Counted from the stretch's first letter, positions 25,753-34,537 are shown. The stretch is DNA of 64,000 nucleotides from Ktedonobacter robiniae (GCF_016587375.1 NZ_BNJG01000001.1:1488001-1552000), one strand, 5' to 3'. Made by a program: numbers and translations. The notes: generated by a model not told the origin, from the sequence alone.

Positions 25753-27060
25753 ATGTTGTACTTAAGCCAGTTACTTGGCACACCGGTCGAGAACGCGCAA
25801 GATACGCGGATAGGCCGTATTGTTGATGTGTTACTGCCAGCAAAGCTGGTGGGCAGCGACGAGCCTGCCTATCCCAGCACGCTGCTTATCGATAGCGAAG
25901 AGGAACAGCGCTGGCGCGTTCCTCTTCGTGACGTTAGCTGGTTCGAGGGGGCACTGCGCCTGAACACTCCTCTCCAGCAGTTAACGCGTGCCTCGCGTGA
26001 GCTCGTTGAAGAGTCAGATGAGATATCCCTTGCCCAGGAAGTGCTCGATAAGCAGGTTATCGACATTAAACGCAAGAAGGCAATTCGTGTCAACGACGTC
26101 TGCTTAGATAATAGCTGGCGCATCCTCGGAATCGACAATAGCGCCTTCGGGCTTGTTCGCCGCTTAGCCCCTTCCTGGCTCCTTGGCTCGAAAGGCCGCG
26201 ACTACCCCTCCGTTCCCCTTCCCTGGCAACAGATCGAACTCATCAGACAACCACGTCCAGGCGCCCAGGACGAGAAGGAAGGCCTGGAAGAAGAAGCGCC
26301 GCACGTTCAGCGCATCCTCTCAGGTCACCTGGCCGAAATGCACCCGGCGGATATCGCCGAAATAGTCCACCAGCTTACCCCCGGCCAGGGAGCACGCATC
26401 ATCGAAGGGCTCGACGATGAAACGGCTGCGGCCACCATGGAGGAGATAGATACCGAGCGGCAAAGCCATATCCTGGAAAATATTGAGCCAGAGCGAGCCG
26501 CCGATATCCTGCAAACCATGGGACCAGACGAGGCCGCTGACCTCATCGCACGCCTGCCCGAGGAGCAGGCCCAGGAACTCCTCCACCGTATGACACCCGA
26601 AGAATCCGAAGAGGTGCAGGAGCTGCTTGAATATGCCGATGATAGCGCAGGCGGCCTGATGACCACTGATTTTCTCGCGCTCACCCAGACACGTACGGTA
26701 CAAGAGGCCCTGGAGGCGGTGCGTACCAACGCACGCGAGCATGACTTGCGCACGGCTTACGTCTACTGCGTCGAGAACGAAGAAGACGAGGAGAGCCCCC
26801 TGGTAGGCGTCGTTTCACTCTGGGAGCTACTCATTGCCGGACCGGCCCAGCAGTTACACCAGCTCATGGAGGTCGATCTGATCTCCGTGGTCCCGGAGAC
26901 CGGCGCACACGAGGTAGCCGAGAAGATCGCCAAGTATAACCTGCTTGCCGTCCCGGTTGTCAATGCCCAACGCGCCTTACAAGGCATCGTTACCGTCGAT
27001 GACGCCCTGGATGTCCTGCTCCCACCCGAGCGCAGGCGCAAGCCCAAACGCATGTATTAG
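25753..27060 (+). CDS. PRC-barrel / MgtE N-terminal / CBS-domain protein without a membrane channel
   Basis: A 435-residue soluble protein. Residues 1-75 and about 100-165 look like two PRC-barrel units (LYLSQLLGTPV, VNDVCLDNSWRILGID). Residues 190-310 match the MgtE_N superhelix (HLAEMHPADIAEIVHQLTP, ILENIEPERAADILQTMGPDEAADLIARL). Residues 310-430 form a CBS pair (MTTDFLALTQTRTVQEAL, YNLLAVPVVNAQRALQGIVTVDDAL). In MgtE these cytoplasmic modules gate a Mg2+ channel, but the five-helix pore is absent, so this is probably a regulator or scaffold that senses Mg2+ or nucleotides. Start ATG 25753 is preceded by GGGAG at a long distance; a TTG at 25690 is an alternative. Ends at the 27064-27118 terminator. 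Confidence 0.85.
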   Translation: MLYLSQLLGTPVENAQDTRIGRIVDVLLPAKLVGSDEPAYPSTLLIDSEEEQRWRVPLRDVSWFEGALRLNTPLQQLTRASRELVEESDEISLAQEVLDKQVIDIKRKKAIRVNDVCLDNSWRILGIDNSAFGLVRRLAPSWLLGSKGRDYPSVPLPWQQIELIRQPRPGAQDEKEGLEEEAPHVQRILSGHLAEMHPADIAEIVHQLTPGQGARIIEGLDDETAAATMEEIDTERQSHILENIEPERAADILQTMGPDEAADLIARLPEEQAQELLHRMTPEESEEVQELLEYADDSAGGLMTTDFLALTQTRTVQEALEAVRTNAREHDLRTAYVYCVENEEDEESPLVGVVSLWELLIAGPAQQLHQLMEVDLISVVPETGAHEVAEKIAKYNLLAVPVVNAQRALQGIVTVDDALDVLLPPERRRKPKRMY

Positions 27061-27063
27061 ATT

Positions 27064-27118
27064 GTATCGCCGAAAAAGGGACCGCAGCGTTTCGCTGCGG
27101 TCCCTTTTTCGGCGATAC
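27064..27118. terminator. Intergenic palindrome, 26-bp perfect stem
   Basis: Arms 27064-27089 and 27093-27118 with loop TTT, 3 bp after the CBS-protein stop. It contains an A5/T5 block within the stem but no trailing T-tract. Confidence 0.85.
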
Positions 27119-27135
27119 ACCCCTGCTTAATGGGC

Positions 27136-27165
27136 TTGACAAAGTCCGAGCGTATAGTTTATTAT
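27136..27165 (+). promoter_or_regulatory. Promoter of the HTH regulator / MFS exporter operon
   Basis: A perfect TTGACA (27136-27141), an 18-nt spacer and TATTAT (27160-27165). Transcription should start near 27172, on the edge of the palindrome at 27173. Confidence 0.7.
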
Positions 27166-27172
27166 CCTTACA

Positions 27173-27192
27173 CGATCAAAAATTTTTGATCG
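27173..27192. promoter_or_regulatory. Perfect 20-bp palindrome at the transcription start (candidate operator)
   Basis: CGATCAAAAATTTTTGATCG is perfectly self-complementary and sits directly downstream of the -10 box and 25 bp before the regulator gene. Its place fits autorepression by the HTH protein; binding is inferred. Confidence 0.6.
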
Positions 27193-27217
27193 ATAAAAAG
27201 AAGTGGCATGATAAAGA

Positions 27218-28051
27218 ATGCTTGATGTTTACGAGATCACAAGCCTGGAACAGTTGCGTGCCATCAGCGACCTGCTACGCGTGCGCATTCTGGACAATTT
27301 AAAAGAGAAGCCTCTAACCGTCACGCAACTGGCTGAGTTGCTGGGTATGGCTCCAGCCAAGGTTCATTACCATGTGCGGGAGCTAGAGAAAGTGCAGTTG
27401 CTCAAGCTGGTTGAGACCCGCGAAAAAGGCGGCATCCTGGAAAAGTACTACCAGGCCGTTGCGCGCAATATCAATGTCTCCAAGGGGCTCTTTTCATCTT
27501 TGCACCAGGACGAGGCAGTTGAGGGCATCAGACAGCTCTTAAACCAGGCTCGTGATGGCTACCTTACTGCCTTTGAGCTTGAATTACAAGACACGCAAGC
27601 ACCAGGAGCGGGGCTAGCTTTTTTCCTTAGTCGCTTGTATGTGACAAGAGATGAGATGCAAGAACTCTTGAAGCGCATCGCTCAGCTCTACGAAGCGTAT
27701 GAAAAACCACGCAGAATCGAAGGCGAGCAGGAGGTTATGCAGATTCTCTTCAGCTATCCCGAACACCAGAAGGAACTAGCAATGCCAGCAGCGCTTATCA
27801 CAGATACACAGCCTGAGCAACCTGAACAGGAGGCCTCGGTTGGAGTTCGCCATATCAACAGACATGAGCTAGAGCAAGCGTTGCAACAGAATAAACACCT
27901 GCATCTGAGCATCGTAGGGCTTTGTATCATCGCCAGTGATGTCCCGTTTGAACTCGTTCAGGCAACCATCGAAAAATTCAGTCTCGTTGGACGCCTACAG
28001 GCCGCGCCAGACATTTATGACTACCTGATGAGTATGCGCCACCAACCATGA
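27218..28051 (+). CDS. ArsR-like winged-helix transcriptional regulator
   Basis: A 277-residue regulator. Residues 5-75 form an ArsR/HTH_20 winged helix (LRAISDLLRVRILDNLKEKPLTVTQLAELLG, KVHYHVRELEKVQLLKLVETREKGGILEKYYQAV). The remaining 200 residues are mainly helical with no zinc-binding cluster and probably hold a ligand-sensing or dimerisation region. It is followed 51 bp later by an MFS exporter, the usual partner of such regulators. A strong promoter with a perfect palindrome over the start of transcription lies upstream, suggesting autoregulation relieved by an exported compound. Confidence 0.88.
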   Translation: MLDVYEITSLEQLRAISDLLRVRILDNLKEKPLTVTQLAELLGMAPAKVHYHVRELEKVQLLKLVETREKGGILEKYYQAVARNINVSKGLFSSLHQDEAVEGIRQLLNQARDGYLTAFELELQDTQAPGAGLAFFLSRLYVTRDEMQELLKRIAQLYEAYEKPRRIEGEQEVMQILFSYPEHQKELAMPAALITDTQPEQPEQEASVGVRHINRHELEQALQQNKHLHLSIVGLCIIASDVPFELVQATIEKFSLVGRLQAAPDIYDYLMSMRHQP

Positions 28052-28102
28052 TAAAAAATTATGGCTTCTTCCCCTAGCAGGGAATGCGCAGGAGAAATTC
28101 AT

Positions 28103-29449
28103 ATGCAAATCGAGAGTTCAGGCCCGGTTGCAACGGACACACTGGCTAAAAGCGCCAGGACTGGTGCGCCAAATCCCAGGCGAAGGCTTGTCCACAATCG
28201 CAATTTTGTCTTACTGGCATGCGCTCAGGGCATCTCTAATGTTGGGGATTTCTTTTTTACGACAACCCTCCTGGTCTGGATCTACGAGCTCACCCACCAG
28301 GCAGGTGCTGTAGGTAGCATCTGGGTAGCGGAATATGCTCCTATCTTTCTGCTGGGGCCATTTGCGGGCGTCTTTGTAGATCGCTGGAACCGGCGCACGA
28401 CAATGCTTACAGCAGATATCGCACGCGCCGCGCTGACCCTGATTCCACTCCTGGTTGCGGGCGCCCTGAGGCTCCCCGCCATCTATGTGAGTGTCTTTGT
28501 ACTGGGAGCCTTCTCACGCTTCTTTATGCCCGCCAAGGCAGCCCTACTCCAGGTCATTGTGCCAGAAGAGCAACGGGGGCAGGCCGCCTCCGTAAGCCAG
28601 ACCTTGATGGCGATCTCTTTCATTCTAGGTCCCGCCATCGCCACCCCGCTCTATTCCCTATTCGGCCCAACAATAGCTCTAACAATCAACGCCCTTTCCT
28701 TTGGTGTCTCAGCCCTCTGCGTCAGCTTGATGCGCGTCCCGCGCGAACAGCTCCACCCCTATGCTTATCAGGCCCAGGAGGCCAATTCGCAGCAGGGGTT
28801 ACAACTGGTCTTACGCGAGTTTCAGGAGGGTCTCACCTTCGTGCGTAAGACCCGCACACTGCTCATCCTGATTCTTGTATCACTGCTAGCGATGCTCGGG
28901 GCGGGCGCACTCAACTCATTGGATATCGTCTTTGTCGCCCAACGTCTACATTCACCAACCTCGCTCTATGGCACCTTAATGGCCGCTGGTGGTGTGGGCG
29001 TCCTGGTGGGTGCCGTCGTTTGCGGTCTCTTAGGCAAGAGGATTACGCCGAAGGCGATGGTATCCTGGGGCGTTATGTTCCTTGGTATTGGGCTAATTGT
29101 CTATTCGTTCCAGACCATTTTTCTGGGCGCTGTGATCTTGAATTTCCTGATCTGTATTCCCCAAGCCGGACTCAACATTGGCTTTGGGCCTTTGATTATG
29201 GGCGTCACACCAGGAAAAATGATGGGCCGCGTTCAATCAGTTCTTGATACTTCCATGTTTGGCTTTAGCCTGCTCTCTGCGACCCTGGCAAGCTTTCTGG
29301 GGCAATTAGTACGCGTAGACATACTCTTCGGCCTGTGCGGTGGCCTGATCGTCCTGGCAGGCATACTGAGCCTCTTTCTGCTACCTGCTCATGAAGGTCA
29401 GCCAGAGACGGCTATGGTCGCCGAAAACGCAGGTGATTTACATTCATAA
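28103..29449 (+). CDS. MFS transporter (EntS/MFS_3-like drug or metabolite exporter)
   Basis: A 448-residue protein with about twelve membrane helices. ATG 28103 is preferred because GCAGGAGAA lies 8 nt upstream; the upstream ATG at 28061 lacks a ribosome site. MFS signatures include NFVLLACAQGISNVGDFFFTTTL in helix 1 and the loop 2-3 motif GVFVDRWNRRTT, with a related turn after helix 8. This branch (MFS_3) contains siderophore and macrolide exporters. With the HTH regulator upstream it likely forms a two-gene inducible efflux operon. Substrate unknown. Confidence 0.9.
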   Translation: MQIESSGPVATDTLAKSARTGAPNPRRRLVHNRNFVLLACAQGISNVGDFFFTTTLLVWIYELTHQAGAVGSIWVAEYAPIFLLGPFAGVFVDRWNRRTTMLTADIARAALTLIPLLVAGALRLPAIYVSVFVLGAFSRFFMPAKAALLQVIVPEEQRGQAASVSQTLMAISFILGPAIATPLYSLFGPTIALTINALSFGVSALCVSLMRVPREQLHPYAYQAQEANSQQGLQLVLREFQEGLTFVRKTRTLLILILVSLLAMLGAGALNSLDIVFVAQRLHSPTSLYGTLMAAGGVGVLVGAVVCGLLGKRITPKAMVSWGVMFLGIGLIVYSFQTIFLGAVILNFLICIPQAGLNIGFGPLIMGVTPGKMMGRVQSVLDTSMFGFSLLSATLASFLGQLVRVDILFGLCGGLIVLAGILSLFLLPAHEGQPETAMVAENAGDLHS

Positions 29450-29493
29450 ATTGGCATATACTATATAAAGGATTTGTTAAAAGGAGAGAACTT

Positions 29494-30596
29494 ATGAGTG
29501 ATATTCGTTTACAGCGCATGGCAAAGGTGCTCGTTCACCATTCGACAGCCATCAAAGAGGGAGATCGCCTGGCGATCCAATCTTCGCCGCTCGCAGCCCC
29601 CCTGGTACGCGAGATTGCACGCGAGGCTGTTCGCTCCGGCGCTTTCGTTGAGACTTTTGTCAGCCTGCCAGGCATCAGAGAAATTCTACTAAAAGAAGGT
29701 TCCGACAAACAGCTCGACTATATCGCGCCCAGCATGCGCCATATCATCGAAGAATACGAGACCTGGATCAATATCCTGAGTGATGAGAATACCAGGGGCA
29801 TGAGTGGAGTTGATCCAGCACGGCTGGCCTACTCTCAGAAGGCCAGCCGTGAGCTGCTTGGGACCTATGCGCAGCGCTCAGCCGAAGGTTCTCTGCGCTG
29901 GAACATCTGCATGTTCCCAACCAGCGCCTATGCTCAGGACGCCAATATGTCGCTGAGCGACTTTGAAGAGTTTGTCTACAAGGCCTGCAAGCTCAACGAT
30001 GAAGATCCAGTCGCAAGCTGGCAAGAGCTCTCGCGCCAGCAGGAGCGCTACGTAGAGTGGCTCAAAGGCAAGCGCACCATTCACATCCAGGGGCAGGATA
30101 CCGACCTCACGCTCTCTATTGAGGGTCGCAGCTTCATCAACGACGATGGCAAGAAGAACTTCCCCGGTGGCGAGTTCTTCACCAGTCCCGTCGAAACCTC
30201 GGCCAATGGCTATATCCGCTATAGCTTCCCAGCGGCGTTCGGTGGTCGCTCGGTCGAGGATGTCCGCCTGCGCTTCGAGAACGGCGTTGTAGTTGAGGCT
30301 ACTGCCGCTCAGGGCAGGATTACCTGGACCAGATGCTCGGCCTGGACGAGGGGGCGCGCCGCCTGGGCGAGTTCGCCTTCGGCAATAATCGCGACGTGGA
30401 TCGCTGCATCAAGAATATCCTCTTCGACGAGAAGATGGGTGGTACCGTTCACCTGGCGCTGGGCAACGGCTTCCCCGAAGCCGGAGGCCAGAACACCTCA
30501 GCCCTGCACTGGGATATGGTCTGTGACCTGCGCAGCGGCAGCGAGATTCGTGTTGACGGCGAGCTCTTCTCCAAAGACGGTCAGTTCGTCTTCTAA
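29494..30596 (+). pseudogene. M29 family aminopeptidase, frameshifted
   Basis: The gene starts at ATG 29494 behind AAGGAGAG and reads as an M29 (AmpS/PepS) metallo-aminopeptidase for about 275 codons. At GGG 30312-30314 the frame is lost and would run on to a stop near 30696. The -1 frame continues the family sequence exactly (GQDYLDQMLGLDEGARRLGEFAFGNN...TVHLALGNGFPEAGG...SALHWDMVCDL) to TAA 30594-30596. Restoring one G gives a 367-residue protein of normal family length. The metal ligands in the FAFG-, VHLALG- and ALHWDM-containing parts all lie after the break, so a truncated product would be inactive. Mutation or homopolymer undercall cannot be separated here. Confidence 0.8.
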
Positions 30597-30606
30597 AAAT
30601 AGACTA

Positions 30607-30653
30607 GGGTGTGTTGTGCCGGGCTGGCTTCGCCAGCCCGGCACAACACACCC
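30607..30653. terminator. Intergenic palindrome between convergent genes, 22-bp perfect stem
   Basis: Arms 30607-30628 and 30632-30653, loop TTC, apex GGGCTGGC/GCCAGCCC shared with other loci. The accessory motif (GCGCCGCAGGCGC) follows at about 30667-30679 and runs into the greA stop region. Located between the M29 gene and greA. Confidence 0.85.
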
Positions 30654-30676
30654 CTGCTCAGTAAGCGCCGCAGGCG

Positions 30677-31195
30677 CTATTCGTACATCGTGGTAATTGA
30701 GAGGATTGTGTAGGCGGTAACACCTCCAGGGGTCGTCACGGTGACCTCGTCACCCTCTTTATGTCCCATCAAGGCCTTGCCAACAGGAGATTGATCTGAG
30801 ATAAGGCCAGACTTTGGATCCGCTTCGTAGGTCTCTACGATCTTGAACACACGCTTGGCGCCGCTCTCACTCTCAAGCTCAACCTTCATGCCGATGCGTA
30901 CCGTTCCATCGTGTCGGTCAAGTGACTCAGGCGTAATTACTTCGGCGACTGCAAGCAGGTGCTCAAGCTCGATGATCTCGCCCTCAACCTTGGCTTGCTC
31001 ATTCTTGGCATCTTCATACGCGCTGCTCTCACTAATATCACCGGCCTCTTTAGCCTCATGAACGTAGTCGGCAGCCTCCCTGCGTTTTACGTTGCGCAAG
31101 TAGTCCAGACGTTCTTTATTCTTGGCATAGCCCTGCGGGGTCAGACGAACTACCTTACGCTCTGAATTCGTTTCACTCTGTCCACCAATACTCAT
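30677..31195 (-). CDS. greA: Transcription elongation factor GreA/GreB
   Basis: A 172-residue cleavage factor that rescues backtracked RNA polymerase by stimulating cleavage of the transcript 3' end. The N-terminal coiled coil (about 15-88) carries the acidic tip in AKEAGDISESSAYEDAKNEQA, and the C-terminal FKBP-like domain contains VGKALMGHKEGDEVTV. Both are diagnostic. AGGAGG lies at the right distance before the ATG at 31195. The protein is a little longer than most GreA because of a 13-residue polar N-terminal tail. It appears to be transcribed alone. Confidence 0.96.
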   Translation of the reverse strand: MSIGGQSETNSERKVVRLTPQGYAKNKERLDYLRNVKRREAADYVHEAKEAGDISESSAYEDAKNEQAKVEGEIIELEHLLAVAEVITPESLDRHDGTVRIGMKVELESESGAKRVFKIVETYEADPKSGLISDQSPVGKALMGHKEGDEVTVTTPGGVTAYTILSITTMYE

Positions 31196-31765
31196 TGTAA
31201 AATTCCTCCTGGTATCGCGAATTCAACCAACTAGCCGGTTTATTCCAGATACCCGCCTCAAAGATCTGCTGTGAAAAATGTTATTCATATCTCTTTTGCA
31301 TCATGACCCTCGCACAACCATCACGCGCCATCCATGACCTCTCTACATTATTATCGAGAGGTAGTACCCTTTTCTCCACCCCCGGCTCCCATTTTGTCTT
31401 CGCTAGTAAAAGAGGATGAACGTGGAGACAGCCAGGCAGCGTTGCGCTTTTTAGCTTTGCAACGTCCTGTTGCCACTGCCATTTTTCCTTTATTTTTCGA
31501 GGCGATGCTTCACTGTGTTTCATGATCGGCAGAAACACAGGTGTCCAAACACATGAGGGAGATTATACGTTGTCATTTTCACTACGTCAAGTAATTTCTG
31601 GACAAATTTTCACTATTCTGGCGCGATCTTGTATATTTCACCTTGTGTATACATGGGCCACGTCTAAACGCTTGTACTCATTCCTCATCTAGAGCGTCAT
31701 GCCTCCCTTATTCTCCGCCTGCTGGGAGAGTAGGCCTCACTTTTATGAATCGTACAAGGTCAAAT
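31196..31765. other. Long intergenic region without confident genes
   Basis: About 570 bp between greA and the next minus-strand gene. Possible short frames have no ribosome site and unusual composition. No palindrome of the kind seen elsewhere. It probably contains the greA promoter, which I cannot pinpoint. Confidence 0.4.
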
Positions 31766-32539
31766 TTAGCCCGTAATAAAACGGAATAATCTGGTACCAC
31801 AAACAGGGCAATGTCCCACCAGGGCGCTCCGCCCATTTTTCGTGACTGAACGCTCGGGCGCCTGCATCTCACGCTTGGTCCGACACTTCACACAGTAAGC
31901 CACAGCCGTCTCAGCGCTTGCCTGTGGCTCTGATGACGATGCAGGCTCAGAGGAGACCCCAACCTCTTCTTTGCTCCCGATAACCGCTGCTGGTGACTCT
32001 TGCTCGCTTTCTGTCACACGCTCTGGCTCCTGTAGGCCCGATATCACCTCATCCTGGCGCTCAGGCGCGGGCACAGGTTGGACGCACTCCTCCGAAGTCG
32101 TTTGAGCAATTATATCAGAGGTGTCAGCAGGCAGTGAATCATTTGGAGTTGAGGCCGCAATGGTCTCGGTTTGCCCGGAGACTGCCGGGTCAAGCGTAGC
32201 TAGTTCTACATCTTCATCCGTTACCACCTCTGGCGTCTGGATAGAACGCGCCACCGGCGGGACAGGCTCCTCGCTTAAAGTCAGGGGAGAGTCAACAGCA
32301 GAATTAGATTGCACAGCGACCTTCTCCAAAGCGGCTTCGCTGCTTGCGGCAGGTACAAACGCGGACGGCGTGGCGAGTGAGATGGGGGGCAGGGTAATCG
32401 TTTCATTCTCTTCGCTCGCTGGCGCTGACTTGAACACATTCTTTCGCAAAATATAGACCAGGATAAAAGCAGCACTACTTGCGAGCACCAGGAGCAGCAG
32501 GCGCATACTTTTGCGTAACACAACACCTATCTGACTCAT
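31766..32539 (-). CDS. Membrane-anchored protein with C-terminal DUF5679 zinc ribbon
   Basis: A 257-residue protein; AAGGAGG precedes the ATG. An N-terminal membrane helix (about 9-31) is followed by about 165 residues of acidic, Ser/Glu/Pro/Thr-rich disordered sequence. The last 45 residues match DUF5679: YCVKCRTKREM, a spacer with a TKNGR turn, and GHCPVCGTRLFR, four cysteines for one zinc. In other proteins this small domain stands alone or at the end of linkers; its role is unknown, possibly nucleic acid or protein binding. The preceding positive residues are few, so the topology of the helix is uncertain. Confidence 0.78.
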   Translation of the reverse strand: MSQIGVVLRKSMRLLLLVLASSAAFILVYILRKNVFKSAPASEENETITLPPISLATPSAFVPAASSEAALEKVAVQSNSAVDSPLTLSEEPVPPVARSIQTPEVVTDEDVELATLDPAVSGQTETIAASTPNDSLPADTSDIIAQTTSEECVQPVPAPERQDEVISGLQEPERVTESEQESPAAVIGSKEEVGVSSEPASSSEPQASAETAVAYCVKCRTKREMQAPERSVTKNGRSALVGHCPVCGTRLFRFITG

Positions 32540-32630
32540 AGCAAAACCTCCTTAGGACAACGCGGTACATTGTAGTGGCAACGTTACCTGCCACCCCACG
32601 ATACGTTTAGCACACTACGGAATATACTTT

Positions 32631-32743
32631 GATCTTATGCGGAAACCAACGTCACTCTCGTGACTAGCGCTTCCCCCATTGGGGGACTACCTAACCCCCA
32701 TTCGGGGGCACAGCGGCCGCGCGCTCAGGTTTCCTAATAGGCA
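32631..32743. repeat. Dispersed repeat family A, copy 3 (full form)
   Basis: Starts GATCTTATGCGGAAACC and ends GGTTTCCTAATAGGCAG. It contains both internal modules: the GTCAC/GTGAC hairpin seen in copy 1 and two CCCCCATT-GGGGG-type hairpins seen in copy 2. Ends just before the panC-like gene. Confidence 0.65.
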
Positions 32744-32770
32744 GTATCTACTCTTTCGCAGGAAACGGTT

Positions 32771-33643
32771 ATGCGTATTATAGAAGAAATCGACGAGATG
32801 ATCGAAACCGCTCGCGGCTGGCTCACACGAGGAAGTGTTGGCTTCATCCCCATCACAAATGAACTGAGCATGCATGCTGGGCATCAAGCGCTCCTGGTGA
32901 CCGCGCGTGAGCACTGCGAAATCACTGTCGTGTGTCTTTTAAGAACTCCACTCTCCTTTGATGCCAGCAGTGACACGACCATGAGCACCCACAGTCTGGA
33001 AGAGAGCCTGCGTTTGCTCACAGCAAGCGATGTCGACGTGGTGTTCACCCCCCGCTGGGAAATTCTCTTTCCAGCAGCATATGCGACCTATATTCGCCTT
33101 GGCGGCTCTATCCAGGAGGCACTCGTGCCAGCGCATTGTACGGACAATGCTCTCAATGAGTTCGCCACGGCCCTGGGTCAACTCCTGCTTATTGTACGTC
33201 CCGATATTGCCTTTCTAGGACAAAAAGATGCAATCCAGGCCGCAATTATACATAAAATTATACATGATCTGCACATTGATGTAAGTTTACGTCTCATTCC
33301 AACGGTACGTGAACATAATGGGCTAGCCATGAGCAGTCACACGCTGCTCCTCAGTCCCCAGGAGCGTGAGGCAGCCACGCTCCTCCACAACTGCCTCCTT
33401 CTCTGTAAAAATAGCATTGAGCAGGGAGTGGACGATGCCCCTACCCTCACACAGCTCGTGCACACATACATTGCTGGTAATGAGCATATCACGCTCCTCC
33501 ACCTGCTTATAGGTGATCCAGAGACCTTACAGGCACGCGACAAAGTTATTCCTGGTACACTCCTAGCGCTCAAGGCACGTGTCGGAAAAAATCTTGTAAA
33601 CGACAATATTCAGTGGATGCGCGATGGTAGCTGGCGTCTGTAG
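32771..33643 (+). CDS. Divergent pantothenate synthetase homologue (PanC-like)
   Basis: A 290-residue member of the PanC nucleotidyltransferase family, which joins pantoate and beta-alanine using ATP. Retained: the HxGH ATP motif (MHAGH), the KDxxQ element (FLGQKDAIQ), PTVREHNGLAMSS and LLLSPQER. Altered: the FVNPTQF motif whose Gln binds pantoate reads LRTPLSF, and the AMSSRN loop reads AMSSHT, losing the phosphate-binding Arg. The N-terminal MG(A/Y)LH motif is also changed. Either activity is reduced or the substrate differs. No panB or panD is nearby; plsY follows. The start ATG has AGGAAA 5 nt upstream. Confidence 0.75.
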   Translation: MRIIEEIDEMIETARGWLTRGSVGFIPITNELSMHAGHQALLVTAREHCEITVVCLLRTPLSFDASSDTTMSTHSLEESLRLLTASDVDVVFTPRWEILFPAAYATYIRLGGSIQEALVPAHCTDNALNEFATALGQLLLIVRPDIAFLGQKDAIQAAIIHKIIHDLHIDVSLRLIPTVREHNGLAMSSHTLLLSPQEREAATLLHNCLLLCKNSIEQGVDDAPTLTQLVHTYIAGNEHITLLHLLIGDPETLQARDKVIPGTLLALKARVGKNLVNDNIQWMRDGSWRL

Positions 33644-33738
33644 TCGCTCTTCATGGGTGATCTGGTAATTTCGGCGCATTCCAACTATAATGAGTCGGGG
33701 GTTCGGGCGGAGGAGGTGATCCACCAGACAGCACTGCG

Positions 33739-33761
33739 AAAGCACGCGTATTACATATCAT
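33739..33761. repeat. Dispersed repeat family B, half copy upstream of plsY
   Basis: AAAGCACGCGTATTACATATCAT, one arm of the palindrome seen complete at 59831-59917. The preceding CACTGCG also resembles the flank of the copy after plsY. Confidence 0.6.
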
Positions 33762-33792
33762 AATACCTGCTATTTATTTTGAGGAGGCTCTC

Positions 33793-34470
33793 ATGCCTGG
33801 TATTATTATTTCAGTGATCCTGAGCGCACTTATTGCCTACTTATGGGGTTCAATTCCTACCGGTTACTGGATGGGAAAAATCTTACGCGGGAAAGATTTT
33901 GACATTCGCGATCATGGCAGCAAGAAAATCGGCGCAACCAACGTTCAACGCACGCTTGGCAACGGGCCAGCGGCCATCGTTTTCCTAGTAGACCTGTCTA
34001 AAGGAGTTGGCCCCACCCTGCTTGCTCTCCTGGTTCCGGCCCTCAACGCTGGTGGCTGGGGACCACCCATCGCTGGCATCCTGGCCCTGCTCGGCCATTG
34101 TTATCCCGTATTCATTGGTTTTAAGGGCGGACGCGGTGTGCTGACTGGTGGCGGCGCGCTTCTAGTCATCTCTCCCACCATCTTTCTCATATGCCTGATT
34201 GTCACCGCGGGGACGATCATTCTCTCACGCTATGTCTCACTTGGTTCAGTTCTCGGTTCAGCCTGCACCATTATTTGCGGCATCACTTTTCTCCTGATCA
34301 GTCAGGGCAACCCTCACTTTTTCGCCCACGTGACGATCCAGCAATTGCTCTTCCTGATTTTTTCTCCCGCCCTGGTCATCATCTTCCATGCCGACAATAT
34401 CAAGCGCCTGCTCTCCGGCACTGAGCGCAAGCTGGGCCAGAAAGTCGATACGACGCCAAACGCAAACTAG
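33793..34470 (+). CDS. plsY: Acyl-phosphate:glycerol-3-phosphate acyltransferase PlsY
   Basis: A 225-residue inner-membrane enzyme making lysophosphatidate from acyl-phosphate and glycerol 3-phosphate, the first step of phospholipid synthesis. It has the three PlsY motifs: GSIPTGYWMGKILRGKDFDIRDHGSKKIGATNVQR, GHCYPVFIGFKGGRGVLTGGG, and a later GSVLGSACTIICG region with HADNIKRL near the end. About six hydrophobic segments are visible. GAGGAGG lies upstream of the ATG. The gene is bracketed by two copies of repeat family B, and pgsA, another phospholipid gene, converges on it. Confidence 0.95.
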   Translation: MPGIIISVILSALIAYLWGSIPTGYWMGKILRGKDFDIRDHGSKKIGATNVQRTLGNGPAAIVFLVDLSKGVGPTLLALLVPALNAGGWGPPIAGILALLGHCYPVFIGFKGGRGVLTGGGALLVISPTIFLICLIVTAGTIILSRYVSLGSVLGSACTIICGITFLLISQGNPHFFAHVTIQQLLFLIFSPALVIIFHADNIKRLLSGTERKLGQKVDTTPNAN

Positions 34471-34484
34471 GGGACTGCGCTGCA

Positions 34485-34537
34485 AAAGCACGCGTCTACA
34501 TATCATGGGACGGGAGCCGCGTTTGTATATCATGGTG
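34485..34537. repeat. Dispersed repeat family B, decayed copy after plsY
   Basis: AAAGCACGCGTCTACATATCA is identical to the arm at 59843-59863, and the following TGGGACG... matches the reverse complement of that copy's loop. The second arm survives only as TTTGTATATCATGG. Confidence 0.65.

Noticed and set aside
31281..31538. 85-codon minus-strand frame in the greA upstream gap
   Set aside because: No ribosome site, no motif and no supporting context; I leave the gap empty.
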